Source of the DNA: Alloyangia pacifica
GTDB lineage: Bacteria; Pseudomonadota; Alphaproteobacteria; Rhodobacterales; Rhodobacteraceae
NCBI RefSeq assembly: GCF_900116195.1
Contig: NZ_FOZW01000002.1
Span: 1 to 64,000 of the forward strand
Length of the DNA: 64,000 nucleotides
Direction of reading: 5' to 3'
The notes under the pieces are model-generated. The model saw only the letters and a list, made by a program, of their open reading frames with translations, made no database searches and was not told where the DNA came from. A program made the position numbers and the translations under genes. Shown piece after piece: positions 1 through 9,337 of the stretch (positions within the stretch are counted from its first letter, which is position 1; every line of letters begins with the position of its first letter).

Positions 1-1
1 C

Positions 2-562
<561 letters not shown>

Positions 563-834
563 GCCGCCCCGGTTCCCGACCGACCTGAAATTTCTCCCGG
601 CGGGCGCTTGGCTTGCCGGGAGTTCGACATGTCCTTCCTAGTCGGACATTCGGAGCCGAACGCTTTCTCCGGGCAATGGGACCATTCATGCATTGCTCTC
701 ATGAGTGCCTTCCACTCTGAGCGGATTATCCAGTCGGGCGGTCTCGCCTAGATACCGGGTCATGAAGCGGACAGGGCCGGTAAGGCGTCAGCGACATCTC
801 GTCGGTCGCACCTGTCCGGGAACCCAGAACCGGA
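563..834. other. intergenic region with a short dyad
   Basis: No gene is supported here. The stretch holds an inverted repeat ATGTCC-N9-GGACAT at 629-649 and, further on, a GC-rich stretch before the aldo/keto reductase. The dyad could be an operator for the downstream gene, but nothing else in the sequence tests this. Confidence 0.3.
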
Positions 835-1704
835 GTGACACAGATGATCCTCGAAGAAACGTTCACCCTGCCGAATGGTGTCGCCATGCCGAAACTCGGC
901 CTCGGCACCTGGATGATCGAAGACGATGTCGTGGCCGACGCCGTGAAGGCGGCCATCGCGATGGGCTATCGCCACATCGACACCGCTCAGGCCTACGGCA
1001 ACGAGCGCGGTGTCGGTTTGGGCATCCGCGAGAGCGGCGTGGCCCGTGACCAGCTGTTCCTGCAGACCAAGCTGGCGGCTGAGGTCAAGGACTACGAAGG
1101 CGCCAAGGCGGCCATCGACGGCTCGCTCGAGACCCTCGGGCTCGATTATATCGACCTGATGATCATCCACAGCCCGCAGCCCTGGGCAGAGTTCGGCGGC
1201 GAGGACCGCTGGTTCGATGGCAACCTTGCCGCATGGAAGGCGCTGGAAGAGGCCTACGAGGCCGGCAAGCTCCGCGCCATCGGCGTGTCGAACTTCAAGC
1301 AGGCCGACCTGCAGAACCTTCTGGACAGTGCCACTGTCAAGCCGATGATCAACCAGGTCCTCGCGCATATCAGCAACACCCCGTTTGAGCTGATCGACTT
1401 CTGCCAGCGGAACGGCGTGCTGGTTGAAGCCTATTCGCCCATTGCGCACGGCAAGATCCTCGACAACGCCGAGATCAAGGCGATGGCCGACACATACGGC
1501 GTCACCGTCCCGCAACTCTGCATCCGCTACGTGCTGCAACTGGGTCTCGCGGCGCTGCCGAAAACCGGCAACCCGGCGCACATGAAGAGCAACGCCGAGC
1601 TGGACTTCGTGATCTCGGACGCGGACATGGACGCCCTGAAGAGCGCCGAGGAGATCAAAGACTACGGCGACGCCAGCATGTTCCCGGTCTACGCCAAGAG
1701 CTGA
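835..1704 (+). CDS. aldo/keto reductase (2,5-diketo-gluconate reductase-like)
   Basis: A 289-residue NADPH-dependent aldo/keto reductase with a TIM-barrel fold, the usual length for the family. The catalytic tetrad is visible as Asp49 and Tyr54 (HIDTAQAYGNE), Lys79 (LQTKLA) and His112 (IIHSPQPW); the AIGVSNF strand also fits. Translation may start at GTG 835 or at ATG 844, three codons later; the second has the better alignment with family N-termini. The substrate is probably a small aldehyde or keto sugar, but sequence does not decide this. It stands alone and is followed by a strong terminator. Confidence 0.88.
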   Translation: MTQMILEETFTLPNGVAMPKLGLGTWMIEDDVVADAVKAAIAMGYRHIDTAQAYGNERGVGLGIRESGVARDQLFLQTKLAAEVKDYEGAKAAIDGSLETLGLDYIDLMIIHSPQPWAEFGGEDRWFDGNLAAWKALEEAYEAGKLRAIGVSNFKQADLQNLLDSATVKPMINQVLAHISNTPFELIDFCQRNGVLVEAYSPIAHGKILDNAEIKAMADTYGVTVPQLCIRYVLQLGLAALPKTGNPAHMKSNAELDFVISDADMDALKSAEEIKDYGDASMFPVYAKS

Positions 1705-1739
1705 GCTGCCAGACCGAGACGGGCACGGAGTGTCCCGAG

Positions 1740-1770
1740 AGACGCCGCGCAATTCGCGCGGCGTCTTTTT
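1740..1770 (+). terminator. rho-independent terminator of the aldo/keto reductase gene
   Basis: Perfect 11-bp stem (1740-1750 with 1756-1766), 5-nt loop AATTC and a run of T to 1770, placed 36 bases after the stop codon. Confidence 0.9.
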
Positions 1771-1839
1771 GTGCCGGGCGGCCCTCGAGGCTCAGGACCC
1801 TTTGTTTGCAGGGGCCATGATTCAACCTTCGGAACACGG

Positions 1840-2217
1840 CCGGTGACACGTCTGTCTGGGCTGAGCGAGGCGCAGGTTGCGCGACGGCAGGCCTGTTTTC
1901 CAGAAGCCCGGGGCAAGCCATTCGTCGCTGACTGGCGCGGGCGTTTCTGGACAGTCTGCCAAGCGGCAAATGGTTGCTCGGCAATGGGGGCCATGCCACT
2001 GATCGGTCCAGGGGCGCGCTCGAAGACAAGGGGGAAGTGCGCCTGCATCCCCGGCCGACCGCAACGCATGACGGACAAGCGGCGCAACCGCATCAAGATG
2101 ATGTTTGGACCGCCAAAGGACTGGCGTCGCATCGCGACCAGATACGACCGCTGTCTCAGCGCCTTCCTCTCCGCCATCGCCCTCGCAGCGAGGGTCATCT
2201 GTTGCTATGAGGCCTGA
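1840..2217 (+). pseudogene. IS5-family (IS427-type) transposase remnant
   Basis: Fragments of one transposase can be read in two frames. The N-terminal piece (LSGLSEAQVARRQACFPE, about 1852-1950) resembles the start of IS427-type transposases. A middle piece in another frame (LGNGGHATDRSRGALEDKG, about 1977-2030) matches the segment before the conserved C-terminal region. The C-terminal piece (KRRNRIKMMFGPPKDW then RRIATRYDRC, to the stop at 2217) is highly characteristic. The part between, with most of the DDE core, is deleted. No terminal inverted repeats were identified, so this is a dead relic. Confidence 0.8.
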
Positions 2218-2254
2218 GCCCAGAACGTGGGGCGCGGGCCCGGGGCGAGGGCGC

Positions 2255-2930
2255 CGAAGAGATCACCGCGGCCCAGGTTGATCGTTTCGCCGATGCTTCC
2301 GAGAAGGTTTCGGGACCGGTGGCGGTGGCAAGGGTATTGCTGCAAAAAGTGCGAGTTACGAAAGAAGAGCTGATCGGGCTCTCGCGCTATTTCGTCCCGC
2401 GGGAAGGTGGGCTGGACTTGCTCGCAGAACTGCGCAGCGAGAGCGTTTCGGCGAGGGTGGTTGCCAATTCACTGTCCACGACCGAGGTGCCTGCGCTGCA
2501 TCACCTCTGGGCACCAGCGCGGCGCGCGCCACTCGCAGAGAAGGCACGGAGCTGGGATTTTGGCACGCTTCCCCTCGCGGAAGGTGCGACGGCGTCTGCT
2601 TCGTGTGCCCAGGCCCATGTCATTGCGCGCGAGAAGCGCTTTGTCGGCTCGTTCAACTGGCTCACGGCCGCGGCGGCTCAATTCCGAGGTGGTCCCGCTG
2701 ATCTCGTGGCATCGGGTTTGACGGCGGGACTGGCCGGGGTGTTGAGGATCACCGGGCAGATGGAGAGCCGGCGCAGCACAGCCCGTTGCGCGCTCGGATT
2801 GAAAGCGGTCCTGATCCCGGGGTCGCACAAGACGATCCGTCGGTCGAGTTCACAGAGGAGGACCCGGAGCTCTGCCTTTGGCGCGACCGCAACGGGTGGC
2901 GACCGCAGTCGGCACCCGGAGCTTTTACCC
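2255..2930 (+). pseudogene. phospholipase D-like (cardiolipin synthase C-type) gene remnant
   Basis: Pieces of a PLD-superfamily protein are spread over all three frames. SEKVSGPVAVARVLLQ and RYFVPREGGLDLLAELR (2300-2450) resemble the segment around the YFVPGEEG motif; ANSLSTTEVPALHHL follows in the same frame. HVIAREKRFVGSFNW (2620-2663) is the second HxK-type motif, with the Lys lost; then the frame shifts and RPRRLNSEVVPLIS (to about 2710) continues the match. A last piece (VEFTEEDPELCLW, about 2838-2880) would fit the C-terminus. Stops and shifts make it nonfunctional. Recognition is from memory of the family, hence moderate confidence. Bases 2931-3085 hold nothing I recognise. Confidence 0.6.
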
Positions 2931-3085
2931 CGAGTGCCGTTGCGGTCCCATTCAAGTCAGCGCGAGGGGCTGCATGAGCTCCGGACCACCGACGCGCCAG
3001 GTCCCCTATCGAAGTCCAGGCACCTTGTGCGAGCCGCTCAGCATGGGCCCGCTCACTGGTGGTCGCGGTCTTCTCGACGCAGGGA

Positions 3086-4363
3086 TCAACGATAGATCAG
3101 GGTCGGCAGCCACATGGTGATGCCCGGCACGAAGGTCACCAGCAGCAGCACCAGCACCAGCGGGATCAGGAAGGGCGCCGTGCCCGAGAGCGCCCGCTCG
3201 AAGGGAATGTTGGCCACCCGGCTCAGCACGTAGAGCACCATGCCGACCGGCGGCGTCAGCAGCCCCAGCATCAGGTTCAGCACCATGATCACCCCGAAGT
3301 GCACCGGATCGACGCCGAGCTGTACCGCGACCGGCAGCAGCACCGGCACGAGGATGGTGATCGCCGCAACGGTCTCCATGAAGCAGCCGACGATCAGCAG
3401 CACGAGGTTGATCAGCAGCAGGATGACCACCGGGTTGTCCGATGCGCCGAGCAGCAGGTTTGCCGCCATCTCCGGCACCCGGTTCGACGTCAGGATCCAG
3501 GCGAAGATCGAGGCAGCGCCCACCACCAGCAGCACCACGGCGGTCGTCTCGATGGTGTCGTAGCTGACCCGGATCAGCCGGCGCAGTGTGAGCGTACGGT
3601 AGACCACGGCTCCGAGGAAGATCGCATAGGCACAGGCGGCCACGGCGGCCTCGGTCGGGGTGAAGGCCCCGGTGAGGATGCCGCCGACGATGATCACCGG
3701 GGTGAGCAGCGACAGGAAGGCGCGCTTGAAGCTGTGGGCGAGGATGCGGATCGCGAAGGGCTGGTCGCGCTTGAACCCATCTCGGCGGGCGAAATAGGCC
3801 ACCATGAGCATCAGCGCCACGGCCATGACCAGTCCCGGGATGAAGCCCGCGGCAAAGAGCTGGCCGATCGAGGCGCTCGCCACCACCCCGTAGATCACCA
3901 TCGGCAGGGAAGGGGGGATGATCGGACCGATGGTCGACGAGGCGGCGGTGATGCCGACGGCGAAATCGGTCTTGTAGCCGGCATCGCGCATGGCCTTGAT
4001 CTCGATCGCACCGAGCCCGCCGGCGTCGGCCACCGCCGCGCCGGACATGCCGGCGAAGATCACCGAGGCGCCGACGTTCACATGGCCGAGCCCGCCGCGC
4101 ATCCAGCCGACCAGTGCCAGAGCGAAGTTGAAGATGCGCTCGGTGATCCCGGCGGTGTTCATCAGGTTGCCGGCGAGGATGAAGAAGGGCACGGCGAGCA
4201 GCGGGAAGCTGTCGACGCCATTCACCATGCGGTGCGCCACCACCATCGGCGGGACGGTGCCCGACAGGATGAAGGCCAGCGAGGCCCCGGCCAGCGCGAT
4301 GGCCACCGGCACGCCCACCAGGATGAGCACGAAGAGCAGCACGAAGAGAAGCGTGATTGTCAT
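3086..4363 (-). CDS. dctM: TRAP transporter large permease (DctM family)
   Basis: A 425-residue, very hydrophobic inner-membrane protein of the TRAP large-subunit family, which carries the sodium-driven transport pathway for carboxylates and related small acids. It opens with a long hydrophobic segment and shows the family's glycine/proline-rich helices (IIPPSLPMVIYG, LTPPVGMVLYVLSR). The length is normal. It starts 9 bases after the DctQ stop and is the last gene of the operon that begins with the regulator-dehydrogenase fusion at 7804. Confidence 0.92.
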   Translation of the reverse strand: MTITLLFVLLFVLILVGVPVAIALAGASLAFILSGTVPPMVVAHRMVNGVDSFPLLAVPFFILAGNLMNTAGITERIFNFALALVGWMRGGLGHVNVGASVIFAGMSGAAVADAGGLGAIEIKAMRDAGYKTDFAVGITAASSTIGPIIPPSLPMVIYGVVASASIGQLFAAGFIPGLVMAVALMLMVAYFARRDGFKRDQPFAIRILAHSFKRAFLSLLTPVIIVGGILTGAFTPTEAAVAACAYAIFLGAVVYRTLTLRRLIRVSYDTIETTAVVLLVVGAASIFAWILTSNRVPEMAANLLLGASDNPVVILLLINLVLLIVGCFMETVAAITILVPVLLPVAVQLGVDPVHFGVIMVLNLMLGLLTPPVGMVLYVLSRVANIPFERALSGTAPFLIPLVLVLLLVTFVPGITMWLPTLIYR

Positions 4364-4372
4364 GTCCGGGTC

Positions 4373-4957
4373 CTAGTCGATGGCGCGGGGTTCATCCGCG
4401 AAGTCTTCGGGGTCGATGAGCCGGCTGGTGCCGCTGGTCAGGTGGCGGATGCCGTTGATCGCGGAATGGATCGCCATGCCCGCGAAGCACAGGGCGACGA
4501 ACCAGTAGACGTAGGACTTCGGCACGTCGATCGAGACCATCATGCCGCCGGTGCGCGTGGCGAGCTGGCCCGAGAGCCAGGCGAGCGTGGCGAAGAAGCC
4601 GGTTGTGATGAGGTCGATGACGCTCTGCATCACCCGGCGCAGCGGGCGCGGTACCCAGCGGTAGAGGAACTCCACCGCGATGTGGCTGTGCTTGCGCGCC
4701 GCCATGACAGAGCCGGCGAAGGTGACGCCGATCAGCAGGTAGCGGGCGATCTCCTCGGTCCAGCCCAGCGAGTCGTTGAGCACGTAGCGGGTGAAGAATT
4801 GCAGGAAGACCACGAAGGCCAGCACCCAGAACAGGGCCAGCACCAGAAAGTCCTGCGGACGGATGTCGGAGAGGTCGATCTCCTCCGCGTCCTGATCCGA
4901 GATGTGGAGGCTCAGGTCCTCTTGGCCGGAGGTGTCCGGCTTGGTGTCGTCGTACAT
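4373..4957 (-). CDS. dctQ: TRAP transporter small permease (DctQ family)
   Basis: A 194-residue membrane protein with four predicted helices, the expected size for the TRAP small subunit that partners DctM. The conserved region around GWTEEIARYLLIGVTFAG and the ARKHSHIAVEF segment are typical. The first 40 residues are acidic and cytoplasmic, slightly longer than usual. GAGG precedes the ATG by six bases. It lies between the binding protein (76 bases upstream) and DctM. Confidence 0.92.
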   Translation of the reverse strand: MYDDTKPDTSGQEDLSLHISDQDAEEIDLSDIRPQDFLVLALFWVLAFVVFLQFFTRYVLNDSLGWTEEIARYLLIGVTFAGSVMAARKHSHIAVEFLYRWVPRPLRRVMQSVIDLITTGFFATLAWLSGQLATRTGGMMVSIDVPKSYVYWFVALCFAGMAIHSAINGIRHLTSGTSRLIDPEDFADEPRAID

Positions 4958-5033
4958 GGGGCGCCTCGCATGAGGATCGGTGAGCCGGGGCGGCAGAGGC
5001 CGCCGCCGGCACGTTGGTCGGGCTGGGGGCCCG

Positions 5034-6023
5034 TTACTGGCCGATGGCCTGCAGACGGTCGTAGGTCTCCTGGTCCCAGGTCGCCATGTCGCCGTTGTGC
5101 ACCGCCTTCACCGCCTCGATGAACGGACCGCGATCCACCTCGTTGACCGTCACGCCTTCGTCGATGAACCACTGCGTGAGGTTGTTCTCGGCCTCGATCA
5201 CCTGTTCGGTGGCGCAGGTGGCGGTATCATCCAGCACCTGTTCGAGCGCGGCCTGATCCTCTTCCGACAGGCTGGTCCAGGTCGGACCGCCGACGATGGT
5301 CAGCAGCGCGTCGGTGATATGGCCGGTGAGGTTGATGTTGGACTGCACCTCGTAGAACTTCTTGGCCTGGATGGTCGGCAGCGGGTTCTCCTGCGCGTCC
5401 ACCGTGCCCTGCTGTAGCGCGAGGTAAACCTCGGCGAAGGCGATCGGCGTCGGATTGCCGCCGGTGGCCTTGGGGAACATCATGTAGAGCGGCGCGTTGG
5501 GCACGCGGATCTTCAGCCCTTCCATGTCCGCCGGCGCGAGGATCGGCTTGTTCGAAGTGACGTGGCGCTGGCCGTAGTAGGTCAGCGAGGTGACGTGGTT
5601 GCCGGTGGCATCGGCGTAGCCCTGGGTCAGCTCGTCGAAGAGGTCCGAGTTGCGATAGGCGTCCCAATGCGCGTAGTCGCGGAACATGAAGGGCGCACCG
5701 CCGATGGCGAGCGGTCCGTAATAGCGCCCGGCGAACAGCTGGCCGGTGTAGATGATGTCCACCGTACCGAGGCTCAGGCCCTCGTTGATGTCCGACTCCT
5801 TGCCCAGCGTCGAGGCCGGGAAGACCTCGATGCCGAGGCGGTTGTCGGTGGCCGACATCAGCGCGTCATTCGCCGACACGGCGCAGGTGTGATAGGGTTC
5901 GGCGGTCTCGTAGACATGCGCGAACTTGAGCACGCGCTCGGCCTGCGCCGAGGCCGGCAGGGCCGCTCCCAGCGCAACCGCCGCGGTGGTCAGCAATGCC
6001 AGTGTCTTGGTGATGCGGGTCAT
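5034..6023 (-). CDS. dctP: TRAP transporter substrate-binding protein (DctP family)
   Basis: A 329-residue periplasmic binding protein. The chosen ATG at 6023 has a strong GGGAGGA site just upstream and begins a clear signal peptide with cleavage after ASAQA (about residue 28); a longer frame upstream has no such features. The domain shows GLKIRVPNAPLY, with the arginine that binds the substrate carboxylate in this family, and the TQAQENP-like region as VDAQENPLPTI. The ligand is probably an organic acid; the fused dehydrogenase 38 bases upstream suggests a 2-hydroxy or keto acid (inference). Confidence 0.92.
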   Translation of the reverse strand: MTRITKTLALLTTAAVALGAALPASAQAERVLKFAHVYETAEPYHTCAVSANDALMSATDNRLGIEVFPASTLGKESDINEGLSLGTVDIIYTGQLFAGRYYGPLAIGGAPFMFRDYAHWDAYRNSDLFDELTQGYADATGNHVTSLTYYGQRHVTSNKPILAPADMEGLKIRVPNAPLYMMFPKATGGNPTPIAFAEVYLALQQGTVDAQENPLPTIQAKKFYEVQSNINLTGHITDALLTIVGGPTWTSLSEEDQAALEQVLDDTATCATEQVIEAENNLTQWFIDEGVTVNEVDRGPFIEAVKAVHNGDMATWDQETYDRLQAIGQ

Positions 6024-6061
6024 TTGGTTCTCCTCCCTAAATTCCCAAAAAGTTGGACTTT

Positions 6062-7804
6062 TCAGCTGCCCACCACCTCCAATGGCGGGATGCCTTTTTC
6101 TTGCGCGAAGCGCGTCAGCGCCTCGACGGCCGTCTGGTCGAGCGTCATGCCCTGCAGCGCCCGGCGCTTGCCTTCTGCCCACTCGCGGTCACCTGCCGCC
6201 ATCACCTCGGCCCCCTGCGCGGCGCTCGAGCCCCGGATGGCGTTGCGATAGCGGCGAATGGTGTCGGTGAAGATCTCGAGCCCGGCAAAGGCCGCCGGGT
6301 CAAAGGCCATGACGAAGGCCCCGAGCCCGCGCGGGGTGGCCATGTCGTCGGAAATCATCCCGGGCAGCTCGAAGCTGAGCGGCGCCCCCGAAAGCGCGGT
6401 GCTGAGGATTTCCGAGATCCCCGCGAGCCCCGCGCCCTTGTAGCCGAATTCGCCACCGAGCGGCGCGAGCATCTCGGCCAGTTCGGGGTCTGTGACATTC
6501 TCGCCGAGCGCATTCGAGGCGGTGTCCGCAGGCAGCTCGATGCCGAGCGCGCGGGAAAGCTGCACCTTGTTGAAGGGGATCGCGCTGGTTGCCATGTCGA
6601 AGAGCCAGGGCTCTTCGTTCTCTCCGGCGGGGCCCGCCATCGAGATCGGGTTGGTGCCGTGGAACTTCTGGGCGCCGCCGTGCAAGCGCACGAAGCTGTC
6701 GGAATTGCAGAAACAGAACCCCAAGAGCCCCTCTTCGGCGATGGCGCGTGCATAGGCCCCCGCCGCACCGAAGTGAGAGCTGGCCCGGATCGCCACTGCG
6801 CCTGAGCCGCTGGCGCGTGCCAATGCCACGGCCTTGTCGACCGCCGCATAGGTGGCGCGCGCGCCATGCGCATCGTCGCCGTCGAGCAGTGCGGCGCCAG
6901 CGCTTTCGCGCAGGAAGCGCACCTCGGGCGCGGGGTTCAGCCGTCCCTTGGTGAAGCCCTCGAGGTAGTGCGGCAGCAGCCTGTAGCCATGGGTGTCGAC
7001 CCCCAGCGAAGAGGCATGGCTGAGCGCACGGACCACCGCCGCCCGGGTCGGGGCATCGCAGCCCGCTGCCGCCATCGCGTCCTCGGCGAACCGCTCCATC
7101 TCGGCCTGCATCACGCGCGCGGGCGGTCGCGGCGCGGCGCTCGCAGCGCTCTCCTGCGCCAGGTAGTTCTGCGTGGTGTCACGGATGTGGCTGCGCATCA
7201 GCGTCTCGGCCGCCGCGATGTCCCCCTGGGCGACCAGCGCAGCGAGGTGCTGGTGCTCCGCGAGGGAGCGCTCGTTCAGCTCGTGTTCGCGGCTCAGCTT
7301 GTTGCGCAGCGCCTGGATACGGAAGGACAGCATGTGATGCGTCTTTTCCAGGTAGACGTTGCCACATTCGGCAAAGATCGCATGGTGAAAGACGTTGTCG
7401 AGCAGCTTGTAGCTACGCGCGTCGCGGGTGGCGAGTGCCTCGGTCATCTGCCCGGTGATCTCGCGCAGACGGGTGGCGAGTGGCAGGGCATTGCGGGCTA
7501 TGGCGAGGCGCAGCGCCTCGGTCTCGAGCATCTCGCGCAGCTCGCCGAGGCTGCTGATGTCGTCCTGAGACATCTCGAAGACGCGCGGGCTGCGGTTCGG
7601 ACGGGTGGTGATCATCCCCTCGCATTCGAGTTGCACCAGTGCCTCGCGCACGGGGATCTTCGACATGCCCAGGCTCGTGGCCAGCTCGGATTCACGCAGG
7701 GCAGAGCCCATTGGCAGGTCACCGGAGATGATCTGGTCCCGGATCGCATCGCGGGCCCGGTCGGACAGTTTGGGCGTGCCCTCACGCAAGGTCGCTGCAT
7801 CCAC
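6062..7804 (-). CDS. fusion of GntR/FCD transcriptional regulator and malate/L-lactate dehydrogenase-family enzyme
   Basis: One open frame of 580 residues holds two complete proteins. Residues 10-75 are a winged helix of the GntR family (SELATSLGMSKIPVREALVQ). Residues 85-215 are an FCD ligand-binding domain with the metal-site residues Asp136, His140, His184 and His206. After an Ala/Pro-rich linker (about 217-230) residues 232-580 form an Ldh2/YlbC-type NAD(P)-dependent dehydrogenase, with DTHG (270-273), SSHFGAAGAY (342-351, His344), GTNPIS and FDMATS. The usual forms are separate proteins of about 230 and 345 residues. The gene heads the TRAP operon, and a palindrome (7838-7847) lies 34 bases upstream, so the protein may sense its own substrate and repress its operon. 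The fusion is seen; its dual function is inference. Confidence 0.88.
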   Translation of the reverse strand: MDAATLREGTPKLSDRARDAIRDQIISGDLPMGSALRESELATSLGMSKIPVREALVQLECEGMITTRPNRSPRVFEMSQDDISSLGELREMLETEALRLAIARNALPLATRLREITGQMTEALATRDARSYKLLDNVFHHAIFAECGNVYLEKTHHMLSFRIQALRNKLSREHELNERSLAEHQHLAALVAQGDIAAAETLMRSHIRDTTQNYLAQESAASAAPRPPARVMQAEMERFAEDAMAAAGCDAPTRAAVVRALSHASSLGVDTHGYRLLPHYLEGFTKGRLNPAPEVRFLRESAGAALLDGDDAHGARATYAAVDKAVALARASGSGAVAIRASSHFGAAGAYARAIAEEGLLGFCFCNSDSFVRLHGGAQKFHGTNPISMAGPAGENEEPWLFDMATSAIPFNKVQLSRALGIELPADTASNALGENVTDPELAEMLAPLGGEFGYKGAGLAGISEILSTALSGAPLSFELPGMISDDMATPRGLGAFVMAFDPAAFAGLEIFTDTIRRYRNAIRGSSAAQGAEVMAAGDREWAEGKRRALQGMTLDQTAVEALTRFAQEKGIPPLEVVGS

Positions 7805-7837
7805 GATCGTCCCTCCTCCACATGTCCGAACGGTATA

Positions 7838-7847
7838 TGGTATACCA
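7838..7847. promoter_or_regulatory. palindromic operator for the GntR-dehydrogenase fusion
   Basis: Perfect 10-bp palindrome TGGTATACCA, 34 bases before the fusion gene. It matches the TNGTNNNACNA style of operators bound by FadR/FCD-type GntR proteins, so autorepression is likely. Confidence 0.65.
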
Positions 7848-8049
7848 GCGATCGGTCAACTGTGATCTTAGGCTGTGGAGGCAAGGGTCCTGCGGAGTGT
7901 CCCTGTCTTCAGGTGAACGACCGCCAAGCTGTGGAACCTCTGAAGGTTGTGCACGCGCCGCGGGGTGTCCGGCGCCATCGTTCACGGCACATCTGAATTG
8001 ATTTCGGAAAGGAAGGCTTCTGGCTCACCCTGGTCACCACGGAGCGGAG

Positions 8050-8199
8050 ATGAGTCAGAAACCCGGCACACAGAAGCTATCCGCCGAGAAGGCCGTGACA
8101 TACATCCGCTGGCGCACCCGCAAACAGCACTTGGCGGAGGATATGGTCCGCCAAGTGCTTGAGGGCCTTTGCGGCAGGAAGAGCGTCGGTCAGGCGTAG
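8050..8199 (+). pseudogene. IS3-family transposase OrfA remnant
   Basis: A 49-codon frame beginning ATGAGTCAG reads SAEKAVTYIRWRTRKQ and then AEDMVRQVLEGLCG, which closely follows the N-terminus of IS3-family OrfA proteins (SAEK-VKDIRRATRKHYSAEDKIRIVLEGLRG). It stops right after the first helix-turn-helix, and no OrfB or terminal repeats are present. The 60 bases before it also look like an IS leader. It overlaps the 3' end of the isomerase gene by 10 bases. Of the rest of 7805-8189, only the operator and a terminator are recognisable. Confidence 0.7.
8126..8159 (-). terminator. terminator hairpin downstream of the isomerase/ABC operon
   Basis: Perfect 13-bp stem (8126-8138 with 8147-8159) and 8-nt loop, about 30 bases after the stop of the minus-strand isomerase gene. 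It is embedded in the IS3 remnant. The T run after the stem on the minus strand is short. Confidence 0.6.
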
Positions 8200-9314
8200 T
8201 CGGGCTCTGGCAGCTCCAGACGGATACCCACTTCCGCGCTCACCGCCATGATGTGATCGGCCGACCTGCGGATGTAGGCGCGGGCTTCGGCGTAGCGGTA
8301 GGACTGATTGGCGTAGCTCGGATAGCCGTAGTTGCGGCTCTCGTAAGTCTCCCAGTTCTCGATGGCACCGCGGGCGATGCGCTCCTCGTAGACATCAACC
8401 ATCTGCATGTAGGCCTCGTATTCCTCGGCCGTCAGGTCCGGATGGACCGCACGCCAGACCGGGTCATTGATCTGGATGCATTGGCGCGGGTTGGCGGCGC
8501 GGGGCTTGTCGTCGCAGGAGGCTGCCATTTCGAGCGAGAGGTTCAGCTGCGGGTTCGCCTCGACGAGGATCGGCAGGATCGCCGCGAAGTCGACGATGCC
8601 CTCGCCGCAGGCGCGGCCCTGGAAGTCGAGGCCGCCGGGGGCGCGGGCGACATAGGCGTCCTTGATGTGGGTCTGCCGGACGTAGGGCGCGAGGCGCCGG
8701 GCCGCCCAGACCGGGTGCTCGCCGCGCTGCAACCCGTTGGCGGTGTCGAGCACGGCACCGGTCACATCGTCGCCCACCGCCTCGATCAGGCGCAGGATCT
8801 CGAAGGAGGTGATCTCGTCATGCGTCTCCATGTTCATATGCGAGCCATGGTCGCGCAGCGCGGGCGCGAGGCGATGCATGATCTTCTCCATCGCGGCAAG
8901 CTGATCGGCCCAGTCGATGTCGGTGCGGAAGCGGTCGTTGGCGAGGCGGCCGGGGAACTGGCCCTTGAAATTGCCGGGCGAGATCCAGAGCTCGTGCAAC
9001 CCGATCTCGGCGGCGATCTCGATCATGCGGGTCAGGCCGGCGAGGATATCGCCATTGCCGGCGGCGCGCAGCTCGGGCGCCTCGGCGCTGCAGTAGGGGT
9101 TGATCTTGCCGAGGCCCGCTTCGAGGTAGAGCCCCATCGCGTCGGCCTTGGCGCGCAGCTCCTTCAGGAAGCCGCGGTCCAGCGTCGGGGACATGTCGAG
9201 CACGGTGGGAAAGAAGATCCCCGCGAGCCCCATCTCCTGCACGTGGTCGAGGCTGGCCATCGGGCCGCGCGTCGTGGCTTCCGGCAGTTTCTGCCAGTCG
9301 ATGCCGAGTTTCAT
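8190..9314 (-). CDS. sugar phosphate isomerase/epimerase (xylose isomerase-like TIM barrel)
   Basis: A 374-residue protein of the AP-endonuclease-2/xylose-isomerase-like TIM-barrel superfamily, somewhat longer than the common 270-300 because of a C-terminal extension (residues 300-374). Metal-binding candidates are the Glu in NMETHDE, the Asp in VLDTANG, the His in THIKDAY and the Glu in LSLEMAAS. Members isomerise or epimerise keto sugars or act on inositol derivatives; the exact substrate is not visible. It starts 23 bases after the permease gene and so is the last gene of the amino-acid-type ABC operon that begins at 11092. Confidence 0.8.
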   Translation of the reverse strand: MKLGIDWQKLPEATTRGPMASLDHVQEMGLAGIFFPTVLDMSPTLDRGFLKELRAKADAMGLYLEAGLGKINPYCSAEAPELRAAGNGDILAGLTRMIEIAAEIGLHELWISPGNFKGQFPGRLANDRFRTDIDWADQLAAMEKIMHRLAPALRDHGSHMNMETHDEITSFEILRLIEAVGDDVTGAVLDTANGLQRGEHPVWAARRLAPYVRQTHIKDAYVARAPGGLDFQGRACGEGIVDFAAILPILVEANPQLNLSLEMAASCDDKPRAANPRQCIQINDPVWRAVHPDLTAEEYEAYMQMVDVYEERIARGAIENWETYESRNYGYPSYANQSYRYAEARAYIRRSADHIMAVSAEVGIRLELPEPDYA

Positions 9315-9337
9315 GGGGAAGTCCTTTCCGGTGGGGA

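Noticed and set aside
3059-5122. A 687-codon plus-strand frame opposite the TRAP genes
   Set aside because: Antisense shadow of dctM/dctQ; its product is an unnatural mix rich in His, Asp, Arg and Gln, as expected opposite membrane proteins in GC-rich DNA.
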